The position numbers and the translations under genes were made by a program. The notes below the pieces were generated by a model. That model was given only the letters and a program-made list of their open reading frames with translations, had not been told where the DNA came from and searched no databases. Below, in pieces: positions 13,021-22,499 of a stretch of 64,000 nucleotides of DNA. How positions within the stretch are numbered: position 1 is the first letter of the stretch; every line of letters starts with the position of its first letter. The stretch is from Sipunculus nudus (Eukaryota > Annelida > Sipuncula > Golfingiida > Sipunculidae): positions 51,511,659 to 51,575,658 of the forward strand of contig CM049313.1 in the NCBI GenBank assembly GCA_026874595.1, given 5' to 3'.

Positions 13021-13201
13021 ATGAAGTGATCATAATATCAAACAAGCATAATGGAAATTAAAATAAGATTAGCAATAGTGTGTTTTAATCCCAGAAATTA
13101 TAGCGTTAATCCCATGAAGGGGTGAAAATGACTTGAATGAATGTGATAATATATATCTAACACAACAATCGCCTCCAAAGATAACGACTGCAACCGTATG
13201 T

Positions 13202-13616
13202 TGTTACGAAGACAAAGCTCAGGGGAAAACATTGGGCCGATCCGGGATTCGAATCCATGTTGCTGGCGCACAAGTCCGGCGTACCAACCGCTTCGCTAGA
13301 AAAAGCGAGACAGTTCAGTCCGCTTTTATGTCACCCCATAACACACCCCCTTTTAAGAACGTTCTGCTATCAGAACAAGATTAATTATCCAAGGAGTCAC
13401 ACTTTGGTGAGCTTATTCCCTGGGCCACAAATATTACCGTCACATTGGACGAGCTCCCATTTTGTTACGAAGACAAAGCTCAGGGGAAAACATTGGGCCG
13501 ATCCGATGTCGGTGGCGCAAAAGTCCGGCGTAACAACCGCTTCGCTAGAAAAGCAAGCTTCACTAGCGAGACAGTTCGGTCCGCTTTTATGTCACCACAT
13601 AACAATGTTGTGTGAA
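13202..13616 (-). repeat. TGTTACGA-bounded tRNA-like repeat, one and a half copies
   Basis: A 261-bp unit begins TGTTACGAAGACAAAGCTCA at 13202 and starts again at 13463, where the second copy runs to about 13608 and is then interrupted by the LTR retrotransposon. On the minus strand the unit has a tRNA-like face: A-box-like TAGCGAAGCGGTTGGTAC (13281-13298) and B-box-like GGATTCGAATCCC (13244-13256). A third copy is at 25484-25775. The intact unit also ends with a GGGCCACAAA...ACCGTCACATTGGA segment shared with that copy. It could be a SINE family or part of a larger element. Confidence 0.7.
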
Positions 13617-13620
13617 ATAT

Positions 13621-13856
13621 CGTAACGTTCTCTCAGGTTCCAGTTTCCTTTATGGAGCAACAACACAGGTATAAATATATAAAACGTTTATTCCACTTAA
13701 CTATACACAGCACACGACCATCCGGTCTAGCTCCGAGCCGCTAACTCCCGGTAAACCCCCGGTTTCTCCCTTATATAGGCCCTGACCGCCCCACTACCGC
13801 CGGTCACAACCGAGGGTAAGACCGTCGGCTCACAGCGGTTCAGGATGCCCACTACC
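13621..13856 (-). repeat. 3' LTR of the Ty3/Gypsy element
   Basis: 236 bp, nearly identical to 21086-21322, with roughly a dozen differences by eye. Both terminal dinucleotides appear mutated here: the left end reads CGTAAC where the partner has TGTAAC, and the inner end reads ACTACC where the partner has ACTACA. The LTR pair differences imply that the insertion is not recent. Confidence 0.92.
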
Positions 13857-13870
13857 CTACCCCCCCTTAA
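13857..13870 (-). other. Polypurine tract of the Ty3/Gypsy element
   Basis: On the minus strand TTAAGGGGGGGTAG abuts the 3' LTR. This is the expected site and composition for plus-strand DNA priming in LTR retroelements. Confidence 0.7.
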
Positions 13871-14620
13871 ATAACTAAAAATATAAAACTACTTAATGAC
13901 TTTGCAAGTACATACGAGACGTTCACTGAGGAAGCTACCGAGTTCGGAATCGAAGCTGAGTAGTTCCTTTGAGAATCGTCTTAACTTAAAGAACGTATAA
14001 TTAAATTACAAGAGTGGATCTATAACATGATCATAACGATTGTGAACTTTTTCAAAATTAAATAATAGGCGGATTTGCCACTTCCCAAGTTACTACACAA
14101 GTTGAAACACATTAAATAAGTGGGTCGTCGGTATAGACCCCATCCTCGGTATTCATATAAAAATACTGTCCATCAGGGTACTCCTAGTTCGTGGCATCAA
14201 AGTCTCTATCAGCCTGAGTCCCATGACCTCCAGGAGAACATCTCGACTCCACCTGCTCCGTCTTCCATTGCTCATGGTTCCAGCACCGGTAGCCACGCAC
14301 TGCTATCGTTCTCTGTGTTCGGAGAGCTCTGACGTCATCTTATGTTGTCTCATATATGTCCGCCTCAATCCTCTCAACCGGTTGTAGGTCAGTCTGGCTT
14401 GCTGCAGTCGCCGTCGCTGACCGATTCGGCTTGGTAACATCTGGCGGCGCCAGACATGGGTGCAGACAGCTAGTCAACTTTACAGGCCTTATACCATTCC
14501 CCTTTAATGTACACATAGGGTTTATTGTCCAATTCATGCATAGTCACACGCCATACGCTACCACCATCACCCATTGAAGAAGTAGTTGCTGTACTAACAC
14601 TCCCGGTTTGCGTGTGACGT
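13871..14620 (-). other. Non-coding segment between pol and the 3' LTR
   Basis: About 750 bp of element sequence with no retroelement domain that I recognise. A 65-codon minus-strand frame at 14340-14537 has no signal peptide, membrane segment or family motif, so I do not call an env or accessory gene. Confidence 0.5.
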
Positions 14621-14802
14621 TCACCGTTTTCTCGTTTCCATCTTTGGGCGACATTTGCCCTTCTTTAAATGTCTCCTCAAATACTCAGGCCTTCTGTATT
14701 CCGCCTTGCACGCGTGACATGTCCATCTTTCCCCAGTATGGGTTACTTTGATATGCCGCACCAGCGAGTTTCGACAGTTATAAGTTGTCCGCAGACATCA
14801 CA
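14621..14802 (-). pseudogene. C-terminal C2H2/C2HC zinc fingers of the Ty3/Gypsy pol tail
   Basis: Read on the minus strand, finger 1 starts with CDVC (cysteine codons at 14800-14802 and 14791-14793). After a one-base frame change just downstream it continues to RHIKVTH, giving Cys-x2-Cys-x12-His-x4-His spacing. The classic inter-finger linker HTGER follows, then finger 2, WTCHAC...RRHLKKGKC, with Cys-x2-Cys-x12-His-x5-Cys spacing. A TGA at 14621-14623 closes the frame. The cysteine, histidine and linker spacing is that of C2H2 nucleic-acid-binding fingers and is distinct from the HHCC finger of integrase and the CCHC knuckle of gag, both also present in this element. The frame change means this copy is broken. 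Confidence 0.75.
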
Positions 14803-15399
14803 CCTGTAACACATTTTCTTCACGACCTTGACTGGGCTATATTTATTTGGCGGACGGACTTGTCGACCACTTCGTGTAACCACCTTTGAACTGGAATCCG
14901 GCGGTTTAGACGGTTGACTTCCGCTCGGTACTGTGAGACACGTGTCTGACCCCGTAGCTAACAGTTTGCCAGGCGACCTAGCCGGGGGTTTTAGGGTCGG
15001 TTCTGGCGGTTCGCTTCTATCATGTGACACTTCTACCGGCGGTTCCTGTGACGGTTTCATTGGCGGTTTCGGCGGTTTAAAAAGGGCACCGTTTGGCTGC
15101 GGTTCTGTCGACGGTTCCCCCGGCGGTTTTAGTGGTTTTGGTCGTGCACTATTTGACCGCGGGTCCGTCGACGGTTCAACCGGCGGTTTTGAAAGCTGGT
15201 TTGATGGCTCACTTCCAGCCGCTTCTACTGGCCTGTCACGTGATCCATCTGATTCCCGTGTTGGAGCAGGTGACGGCACTCCTGACAGGTTAAGCTTCGC
15301 TTCCGCTTCTGTACTGTCAAGCGAGCCATTCGCCTGCTCAGCTACGTCCGGTGGACTCCCACTGAATTTACTTGTAAGAGGCTTAGACTTAAATCCCAA
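14743..15399 (-). pseudogene. Proline-rich C-terminal tail of Ty3/Gypsy pol
   Basis: A 218-codon frame in a different phase from the integrase segment just upstream. It is dominated by KPP and EPP repeats (for example KPPVEPSTDPRS, KPPGEPSTEPQP) and then reads VVTRSGRQVRPPNKYSPVKV, a basic motif commonly found at the end of Gypsy integrases. It then runs into the first cysteine pair of the zinc fingers. The repeats are visible in the DNA as recurrent GGCGGTT on the plus strand. The overlap with the integrase stop at 15389 implies a frameshift mutation near 15390. Confidence 0.75.
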
Positions 15400-16111
15400 A
15401 TCTTCTGGGGGCCTTTCCGATACATTCCTTCAACCTGTCAGCATGAACTATCTTTGGATTTGATCGAGGACTGGCCTGAATCTTATACACGACATCAGAT
15501 ATTTTCTCCAGTACCACATACGGTCCTTTCCAGGAAAGAGACAACTTTGGTGAGACCCCCTTCTTTCGAGCACTTACATGTAGCCATACGACATCACCGG
15601 CAGTGTACAGGCACGGATGTACATTTCTATCATAATGTCTCTTCTGAGTCTGCATTTCCCTCTGTATCACGTCTCTAGCTATGTTATGGCATATGCGCAT
15701 CCTTATTTGCAGATCTTGTGCGAAATTAGAGGGATTCGGATTATCTGCTCCCTCCTCAGACAGTGGACAGTGCCACAGATCCACCGGAAGTGCAATATCC
15801 CTCCCAAGCGACATCATGTTGGGAGTTTCATGAGTTGTTTCGTGTTCAGTGGACCGATATGCTGAAATGAGTAAGCTCACATGTTCATCCCAGTCATCTT
15901 GCCTGTTTGATACCCATGCACTCAACATAGCTTCTATGGTACGGTTTAAACGTTCAACCATGCCATCTGACCTAGGGTGATATGCAGTTGTGAGTGTTTT
16001 CCGTATACCGAGTAGTCGGCACATTTCCTGGAATACCTGTGCCTTGGTCAGAATGAAGTTCCATAGGAATCCCAAATCTAGCAACAATATTGTCCACAAA
16101 AACTTTAGCAA
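15389..16111 (-). pseudogene. Ty3/Gypsy integrase, C-terminal half of the core and chromatin-facing end
   Basis: Includes EMCRLLGIRKTLTTAYHP and RSDGMVERLNRT, which holds the third catalytic residue (Glu) of the DD35E triad. It continues with the GPY/F-type segment (LSLSWKGPYVVLEKI) and ends KIVHADRLKECIG. A frameshift near 16050 separates it from the part with the first two aspartates. The stop at 15389 comes from a second shift before the proline-rich tail. Confidence 0.88.
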
Positions 16112-16550
16112 TAGTCTCCGCCTGCTGGTTCGGAAGAGCGAAACATTCTGCCCATTTCGTGAAATAGTCCTGTATTACCAGCACATATTTGTTCCCTTGT
16201 TTGGTAACTGGGAAAGGTCCCGCAATATCAAGAGCAATTCTTTCGAATGGAGCACCAACTCGGTAGCTGACCATTTTAGCCCTCTTAGAAAATGCTGGCG
16301 GTTTCCTGCGCTGACACGTCTCACATCGCATTACCCATCTCACTGTGTCCTTCCTCATACCTGGCCAGTAGAATTGAGACCGCCTGACCAGCGACCATGT
16401 TTTGTGGACACCAAGGTGGTCCGCCATTTTTGATTCGTGACACAATTCTAGCACTTCTTCCCTTAGTGACAATGGCGTCAGCAGTCTCAGCCGAACTTTC
16501 TCTGTAGGCTTCTCAGGCTGCCCTCTGATATACACTAAGCCATCGTTCAA
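15972..16550 (-). pseudogene. Ty3/Gypsy integrase, zinc finger and first half of the catalytic core
   Basis: Shows the HHCC zinc-binding domain (HLGVHKTWSLVRR ... CETCQRRK), then the core with its first aspartate in IALDIAGPFPV and the second in ELHSDQG. It is in the same frame as the RNase H segment upstream but separated from it by a single TAG at 16554-16556, in a context (WDQ-stop-ELNDG) that suggests a mutated Gln codon. Confidence 0.9.
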
Positions 16551-16553
16551 CTC

Positions 16554-17537
16554 CTATTGGTCCCAACGAGCCCACCAAATCTTTACATCGGGACTAAGAT
16601 GTGACACGTCCTCCCATATCGGTCGAGAGAGATTCTGCTCCTTCCAGCTTAACACAATGCCGATCTCTTTATCACTCTTTTGTAACCGCAACAGATCCTC
16701 TGAATCGAGTGAGATATCCAACTGTCCCCCGTTCCCCTTGCCTGGTCTATCATTAAGAGCGCGAACGGGATCTGAGGCAATCGTCTTGAAGCTAGGTACT
16801 TCGAAATGAACCCCTTTTGGAACATCACCCGAGTCCTCTTCATCGAAACACTCTTTGAAGCACCTGCGGGAGAGGGCGTCAGCATTGCAATGTCTGTTTC
16901 CTGGACGGCGCTCAATTTCTAACTGTAAAGAGCTCAATTTCTGAAACCATCTTGCTAACTGACCTTGTGGTTTCTTCATACGATACAACCATTTCAGCGG
17001 AGCGTGATCTGTCCTCACAAGAAACTTCTTTCCGTACAGGTAATACCTGTAGTAGTCAATGAAGTGCACGACAGCCAATAACTCTCGTCTTGTAACACAG
17101 TAATTCCTTTCTGCCTTTGTCAGTGCTCGGCTCCCATACGCAATGACTCTTTCGTCTCCATCGACCACCTGAGACAACACACAACCAATCGCGCTTGCAC
17201 TGCTGTCAGTGTCTAGAATTAACGGGGATTCTTGGTCTGGATAAGCCAGGATAGGTGCAGTGACTAGCCTCTTTTTGAGATTTTCCATTGAAACTTCAAA
17301 TTCATCAGTCCACTTAAATGATTTTCCTTTCTCTGAAAGACGTTGCAAAGGTCTCACAATTTCGGTATAGTTTGGTTTAAATTTCCGATAGTATCCAGCT
17401 AATCCCAGGAATGTCCGTACTTCACTCGGATTCTGAGGTTGTGGCCATTCGGTCACCTTTTTCACTAATTCTGGATTAGTTCCAATGCCATCAGCGGAAA
17501 CAGTGTGACCCAGAAAAGTGACCTCTGTTCGGAGCAA
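16554..17537 (-). pseudogene. Ty3/Gypsy RT thumb/connection and RNase H
   Basis: Begins near LLRTEVTFLGHTVS (RT domain after the catalytic loop, with LAGYYRKF). It continues into RNase H with DTDSSASAIG, the RRELLAVV helix and RTDHAPLKWL. A frameshift at about 17630 divides it from the RT palm, and it ends at the TAG at 16554. Confidence 0.92.
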
Positions 17538-17605
17538 CTTACATTTACTTGTGTTCAGCTTTAGTCCTGCTTGCTCAACCCGTGCTAATACAAGAGACAG
17601 CCGAT

Positions 17606-19219
17606 TTAGATGTTCTTCTCCAACTTGGCGTACACAATGACATCATCTAAGTAAACAACAGCAATATGCCACTGCAAACCTGCCAGGACCTTCTCCACTA
17701 ACTTCTGACAGGTCGATGGGGCGTTGCAGAGTCCGAATGGCATTGTAACGAACCTGTAATGGCCACCTCTTCCGGTCACGAATGCCGTTTTATCGCGATC
17801 ACTCTCTTCTACCTCTACCTGCCAGTATCCTGACGTCAGATCCAATGTCGAGAACAAATGTGAGCCACTCAAAGCGTCCAAATTGTCCTCCATGCAAGGC
17901 AAGGGTTGGGCGTCTTTAACTGTATCGTTATTCAAGGCTCGATAATCCACACAAATCCTTGGGGAACCATTTTTCTTCTTGACAATGACCAGGGGAGATG
18001 CCCAAGGACTATTGCATGGTTCAATTATGCCCCGCTTTTGCATCTTGTCAATCTGCGCCACTACCTCCTCTCTCTGACTTAGAGGAACTCTTCTTGGCCA
18101 TTGTTTCACCGGAGTAGCGTCACCCGGTTGGATGTTGTGTTTGATGAGGTCAGTCCTCCCAATATCCTCGTCGGTTTCGGAAAAGACATACGAAAACCGA
18201 CACAGGAGTCCTCCAAATTCCTTTCTTTGTCCCGTCGTGAGGCCTGCCTCAACATCCGCATAAATCTCCTGGAGATGATTAGGAATATCAGGCCCTTCTG
18301 CCCGACACTGATGATCAACATTGTTATCTTCAAGCACACATACTGGTTCAAAGTACCCTATAGCAGTATCTTTATACACTGTGACGGAGTCAGAAGTAGG
18401 GTTCAGCAATCGAACTGGAACAGCATCGGGGCCAGTACGCACCAGGCTATTCGCCAAAGCAACTCCCTTCCTCGCGAGAGCCTCTGAGTTGCTGTAAATC
18501 ATGCCTTCTGGTGGAGTCTGTTTACTGTCGCTTAACACCAGTTGTGCAGGAGCCGTTAGTTCGGTGTTCCCCGGAATGATGATAGTTTCCTTTAATTTAA
18601 CCCGACAGCACGCCAGCTTTGCACCCTGTTCTCCTGGCGCTCGCACCACAAGCACATCGTTTTCCCAGTCCAATTCACATTTGTGGGCTCTCAAGAAATC
18701 TAGTCCTAGAATTGCATCATCTTCAATATCTCCGATCCAAATCGTGTGCGCAATGAGCTCATCACCCAATACAATCTTCAGGCTTGTATGCCCCAAAACA
18801 TTGAGACAACTTCCGTCTGCCAGTCGGAACTCTCTATCGGGTCGGTGAACTTCAGGTTTATCGACCGAAGAAAGTCTCTGCCACACTCTGCAACTGATAA
18901 ATGACTGAGCTGCGCCGGTATCTACCAAAAACTGCAATTGTTGGCCAAGGACCTCCCCCTCCGTATAGAGTCCAGAAAATTTCATTACGTCAGGTACCAC
19001 CATCATGGGGACCCTGTTATATCCTTTAGACAGAAGAGAATTTTCCCTCACCTCGACCGGCTTGGAGTTATGCTGATCTGGCTCCCTTACTAAACCCGTT
19101 TGGGTCATGGGTAATTTCAGTTCAGTCCTAGTTCCAGAACGGCAGTCAGTCACATTAGCGGACCTACCATCAGTCTTTACGATGCCATTGGCTGACCCCC
19201 GGTCCCCGGGCTCAGCCAT
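17606..19219 (-). pseudogene. Ty3/Gypsy pol: aspartic protease and RT palm/fingers
   Basis: A 537-codon frame. The retropepsin active site is FLVDTGAAQSF, followed by ILGLDFLRAH. RT fingers and palm follow: LVIVKKKNGSPRICVDYRAL, FSTLDLTSGYWQ, FVTMPFGLCNAP, and YLDDVIVYAK with the catalytic aspartates. It overlaps the gag frame by 43 nt in the -1 phase, downstream of a slippery heptamer. The first ATG (19217-19219) need not be used as a start; a frameshifted ribosome would already be in this frame. The frame is lost at about 17630. Confidence 0.93.
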
Positions 19220-19638
19220 TTCCCGTTTAAATACCGTTTCTTGGGTTTATCCGGACAGTTTGCGATGAAATGATCAGGGGAACCACACTGAAAACATAAC
19301 TGCCGTTTGTTTCTCTCCTTTGATCCGACAGACTGATTCCCCTTTGTCTGTCCAGTCTCATGTCTCGTCGCCAGATAATCCATAAAGTCTTTAAACAAGT
19401 TTTCCCACAAAAGGATTTTCTCGTTCGTAAAATGAATCCCTCTGTTCTTGTGAGACTTTTCCATATTCAACCAAGTGTCCAACTCAACAACAATATCCAT
19501 TGCCTCATCTAGTGTCTTTGGTTTACCCTGAACTAACGCTTTCTGGAGGTCTAAATCATACAAGGAACACTTGAAGGATTCCACTGCAAATTCCTCTTGA
19601 AACGAGACTGAACTGTCTGGGTATGCCTGACGGACCAA
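19177..19638 (-). pseudogene. Ty3/Gypsy gag, C-terminal part with CCHC knuckle
   Basis: Continues the capsid-like region (EEFAVESFKCSLYDLDLQKAL) and contains a single nucleocapsid knuckle, CFQCGSPDHFIANC, which fits Cys-x2-Cys-x4-His-x4-Cys. It is in frame with the upstream gag segment but cut off by the TAA at 19651-19653. Its natural stop at 19177 lies just after the -1 frameshift site. Confidence 0.9.
19190..19231 (-). promoter_or_regulatory. Programmed -1 frameshift signal between gag and pol
   Basis: On the minus strand the gag frame reads TAT TTA AAC, so the heptamer T_TTA_AAC (19231-19225) is in the right phase for tandem slippage. Seven bases of spacer (19224-19218) separate it from a GC-rich hairpin: GGCTGAGCCC (19217-19208) can pair with GGGTCAGCC (19198-19190), nine base pairs with one bulged G. 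After a one-base backward slip the next codons enter the protease-RT frame, and gag stops about 50 nt later. Heptamer, spacer and structure match known -1 signals. Confidence 0.82.
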
Positions 19639-19650
19639 CTGTCTGATGTT

Positions 19651-20829
19651 TTATCCCAGCTCAGCGATAGATTGACCAGGTTGTCTCTTGTAACCTTTAA
19701 GTTCAGCCCGAGCGGAGGTGTAACGGTTACTTGTGCTAAATCTCCTAGTCAACGCTTTTACAAGGCAACCGTAGTCCATTTGTTCGCTAGCTGTCAGTGC
19801 AGAAGCAATCCCTAAGGCGGGGTCTTTGAGCGAAACAAAAAGATAATCCGCCAGTCGTTGATCATTCCATTCATTTAGTCGTGCCACCCTGTTGAAATGA
19901 ATTAAGTACTCCTCTAATGGCGTAGAACCATCATAATCGCGAACTTTGACTTTCAACTTCATGCTCCCTTGTCCTGAAGTATGTGAACCAATAGCGTGGT
20001 GCCCCTGTCTGCGAAGCTCAGTTGAAGGTAATGGATAATCCAACCTGTCAAACTGAGTTCGACCTGATCGAAGCTGGTTTGAAAGGACATCCTTCCCCAT
20101 CCCAGTTCGACTTGGTTCATTGACATTGGATGGTAGTGCAAGGCAACGCGGTTCCGAGACCGCTGACTGTTCAGCCGGCGGTGGTTGTCCCAGCAATCGC
20201 TCCGGCGGTTGATTGACAGTCACCAGTGGCTGTCCCATGGCCCTCACAGGACGATACTCTGGCGGTTTAACGGCTTCCACCAGAGGCGGTTCAGTTGTGC
20301 AAGCCTGGCAATGCTCCGGCGGTCGGCCTGCATCTCCCAGCGATGGTTCAGCAGTCCTGCAATGCCAGCGCTCTGGACTAATATGCGCTGACAAGTCCTC
20401 CTGTAGGTCATGACTTACACGAACAGGATCCATCAGCTGCTGCATAAGGTCCGTCTTGGAGGCAACTCGTCGTTGTGGTCCTAGTAGGTCCGATTGAGCC
20501 ACTAACGGTTCCCCCGTACATGGAGTTGACTCCAGCGGTTGTTTGACAAAAGCCGGCGGTTTTGACGGTTCCATCGGCGGCCATGTTCCTGTTTGCGGTA
20601 ATGAGGACCCAACCAGTTCGCCAAATTGCAAAGGCACATCATGGAGTCTATGACGAGATCTTGACGATGAAACCGAATGTAGCACATTTCTATGAACAGG
20701 GACTAGAACCGTAGAATCACTAGGAGTCTCTGGGACGGTTTCAAACACAAATGACGGGGTAGACTGTGGAGCTTTTATAGCCGTAAAATGTTCACTCACT
20801 TGACCATTTCCATGAATTTTCGTCAACAT
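19651..20829 (-). pseudogene. Ty3/Gypsy gag, central part
   Basis: 392 codons. The N-terminal two thirds are proline-rich with recurrent PPE/EPP motifs. The C-terminal third is the retrotransposon gag (capsid) fold, recognisable from DYDGSTPLEEYLIHFNRV, LADYLFVSLKDPA and LTRRF. It is closed early by a TAA at 19651-19653 that interrupts a continuous homology. Like the pol tail, the proline-rich part is encoded by repeated GGCGGTT (plus-strand view). Confidence 0.88.
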
Positions 20830-20850
20830 ATGATCAACCTCAACTGACCC

Positions 20851-21039
20851 TCATGTTGTAGTTCTTTTAGCCCTTATGCGTATACATTTGCGCTGCCTTT
20901 TTGTCTCCAAAGAAATTCTTAAACTTTCAATATCATTCTGGGTCTTCAAAATATCCTCATACACGGAATTTTCCAATTCCCTCAATCTTTCAAGATATGT
21001 CATGCTCGCCATGATACACTGTATATCTGTCCCCACCAA
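20851..21039 (-). pseudogene. Ty3/Gypsy gag, N-terminal coiled-coil start
   Basis: A 62-codon frame directly after the leader and in the same phase as the main gag frame, with only a TGA (20851-20853) and seven codons between them. LERLRELENSVYEDIL and DIESLRISLETKRQR are heptad-like and probably form a coiled coil. I take this as the true gag beginning, with the TGA as a nonsense change. The start could be either of the first two methionines. Confidence 0.65.
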
Positions 21040-21065
21040 TACAGTCCCATGAGTTATCCAGCAAA

Positions 21066-21085
21066 GGAGTCACCGCTGCCACCAC
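21066..21085 (-). other. Primer binding site of the Ty3/Gypsy element
   Basis: Immediately inside the 5' LTR on the minus strand, after one spacer base, the sequence TGGTGGCAGCGGTGACTCC begins with TGG, the complement of a tRNA CCA end. I could not assign the tRNA. Confidence 0.65.
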
Positions 21086-21322
21086 TGTAACGTTCTCTTA
21101 GGTTCCAGTTTCATTTGTGGCTCAAAAACACAGGTATAAATATATAAAACGTTTATTCCACTTAACTATACACAGCACACGACCATCCGGTCTAGCTCCG
21201 AGCCGCTAACTCGGAGTTAAACCCCCGGTTTCTCCCTTATATAGGCCCTGACCGCCCCACTACCGCCGGTCACAACCGAGGGTAAGACCGTCGGCTCACA
21301 GCGGTTCAGGATGCCCACTACA
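21086..21322 (-). repeat. 5' LTR of the Ty3/Gypsy element
   Basis: 237 bp with canonical ends (TGTAGTGGG ... CGTTACA on the minus strand). It contains a TATA box, TATATAAGGG (TATATA at 21238-21243), and a polyadenylation signal AATAAA (21152-21157), in the order expected for U3 and R. This copy would fire away from the FAXC-like pseudogene lying to its right. Confidence 0.92.
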
Positions 21323-22499
21323 ATATATTGGGGGCGCAGGTAGCCCATTTTCGACTTAAAATAAAATATAAACCTCAAGTATTTACCGTTTTCTTCCGCA
21401 GTTCAAGAGGTAATAGTTATGGATGAAGTCTCCTTGTATTCCCGGCGCACTTGTTCATCTGGGCCAGGGCCTCCTCTCCTCTCCTCCCTTCACCCCCCCC
21501 CCCCCCCCCCCTTTCTTCCAGAGTCCTCTGTCCTGCCCGGTTTCACGTTATCGCCGTTTCTCTTTTCAGCTCTACACCAGATATGGCTGATATACTTACA
21601 AGTATCATTGAGAACAAGTCAGTGGTGATCGCGGCAGCCGTTGGCGCCACTGGTGTGTTCTGGTGGTGGCGGGTTCGTGCCCGGCAAGAACCAAGAGGAC
21701 CAAGACCCCCCAGACAAAACTGACAGAGAGACGTTGTATTCCCTCGGTGTTCGACCAAATAGGTCGTCAACTTGTCACCTTTCGGAATTAAAGTAGAAAC
21801 CTGGCTCCGGCTGAACAAGATTAAGTATGAGGTAATCACATCTTCACAACTGCCACAAGAGAATGATTTTAACGTACTTTACCAAGCATCTCTATAAACA
21901 GTTACGTTGATTATTTTTTATATAAAAAGTAACAAGGCCATATGTTCAGTTCCCCTTGTGACGTTAAATGGTGGCATTTGTGAACGAAAATCTGCGATAA
22001 TTGGATATTTAAATTGTAAATAGATCTTAAAGAATTTTCAATTAATCTTATATAAGTTAATTCCAAATGCCTTTTGCCTAGGCAATAGATATGAATCCCT
22101 ACTATTGCATTGATCACCATGAATCTTTGCATGGATATTGTTCATAGAATGGCTTCCAATTCCAAATGCCTTTTATTAAACACTATATTTCACACAACAG
22201 CATAGTTAAAATTGAATACATGACATGTCATGTTTTGCGATCAAATAGAAATACGATTAAAATAACCCAACTTTGTATCCCTGAATAACTGTAATGGCAA
22301 TAGATATGAATCCCTCAAACCCAACACTAAAATGAAAATGAAGCATTTATTTTTATATTTCGTATATTGTCCAAATATAATTAAAATTTCCTTGGTGGCT
22401 CTCAACTCATAAATCACCCTGTCAGTATCCTCCTCGATTCTAACGCCGCGGGGGACTACTTTGTCACCGAATTGAACCTACCGAATCTATAATTTACTG

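Larger units (their letters stand above)
13621..21322 (-). mobile_element. Ty3/Gypsy LTR retrotransposon, decayed
   Basis: A 7.7-kb element read on the minus strand: 5' LTR (21086-21322), primer binding site, gag, pol (protease, RT, RNase H, integrase), a long pol tail, polypurine tract, 3' LTR (13621-13856). The order RT-RNase H-integrase places it in Ty3/Gypsy. ATAT flanks it on both sides (13617-13620 and 21323-21326), a 4-bp target duplication. The coding region has three in-frame stops (20851, 19651, 16554) and frameshifts near 17630, 16050, 15390 and 14785, so this copy cannot make its proteins. It sits about 260 bp upstream of the FAXC-like pseudogene and splits an older tRNA-like repeat. 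No env-like membrane protein is seen. Confidence 0.93.

Noticed and set aside
14340-14537. Possible env or accessory gene between pol and the 3' LTR
   Set aside because: No signal peptide, membrane segment, cysteine pattern or homology that I can recognise.
14933-15463. 176-codon plus-strand frame rich in glycine and serine (GGFGG motifs)
   Set aside because: It is antisense to the proline-rich pol tail; Gly-rich translation is the complement of Pro-rich codons.
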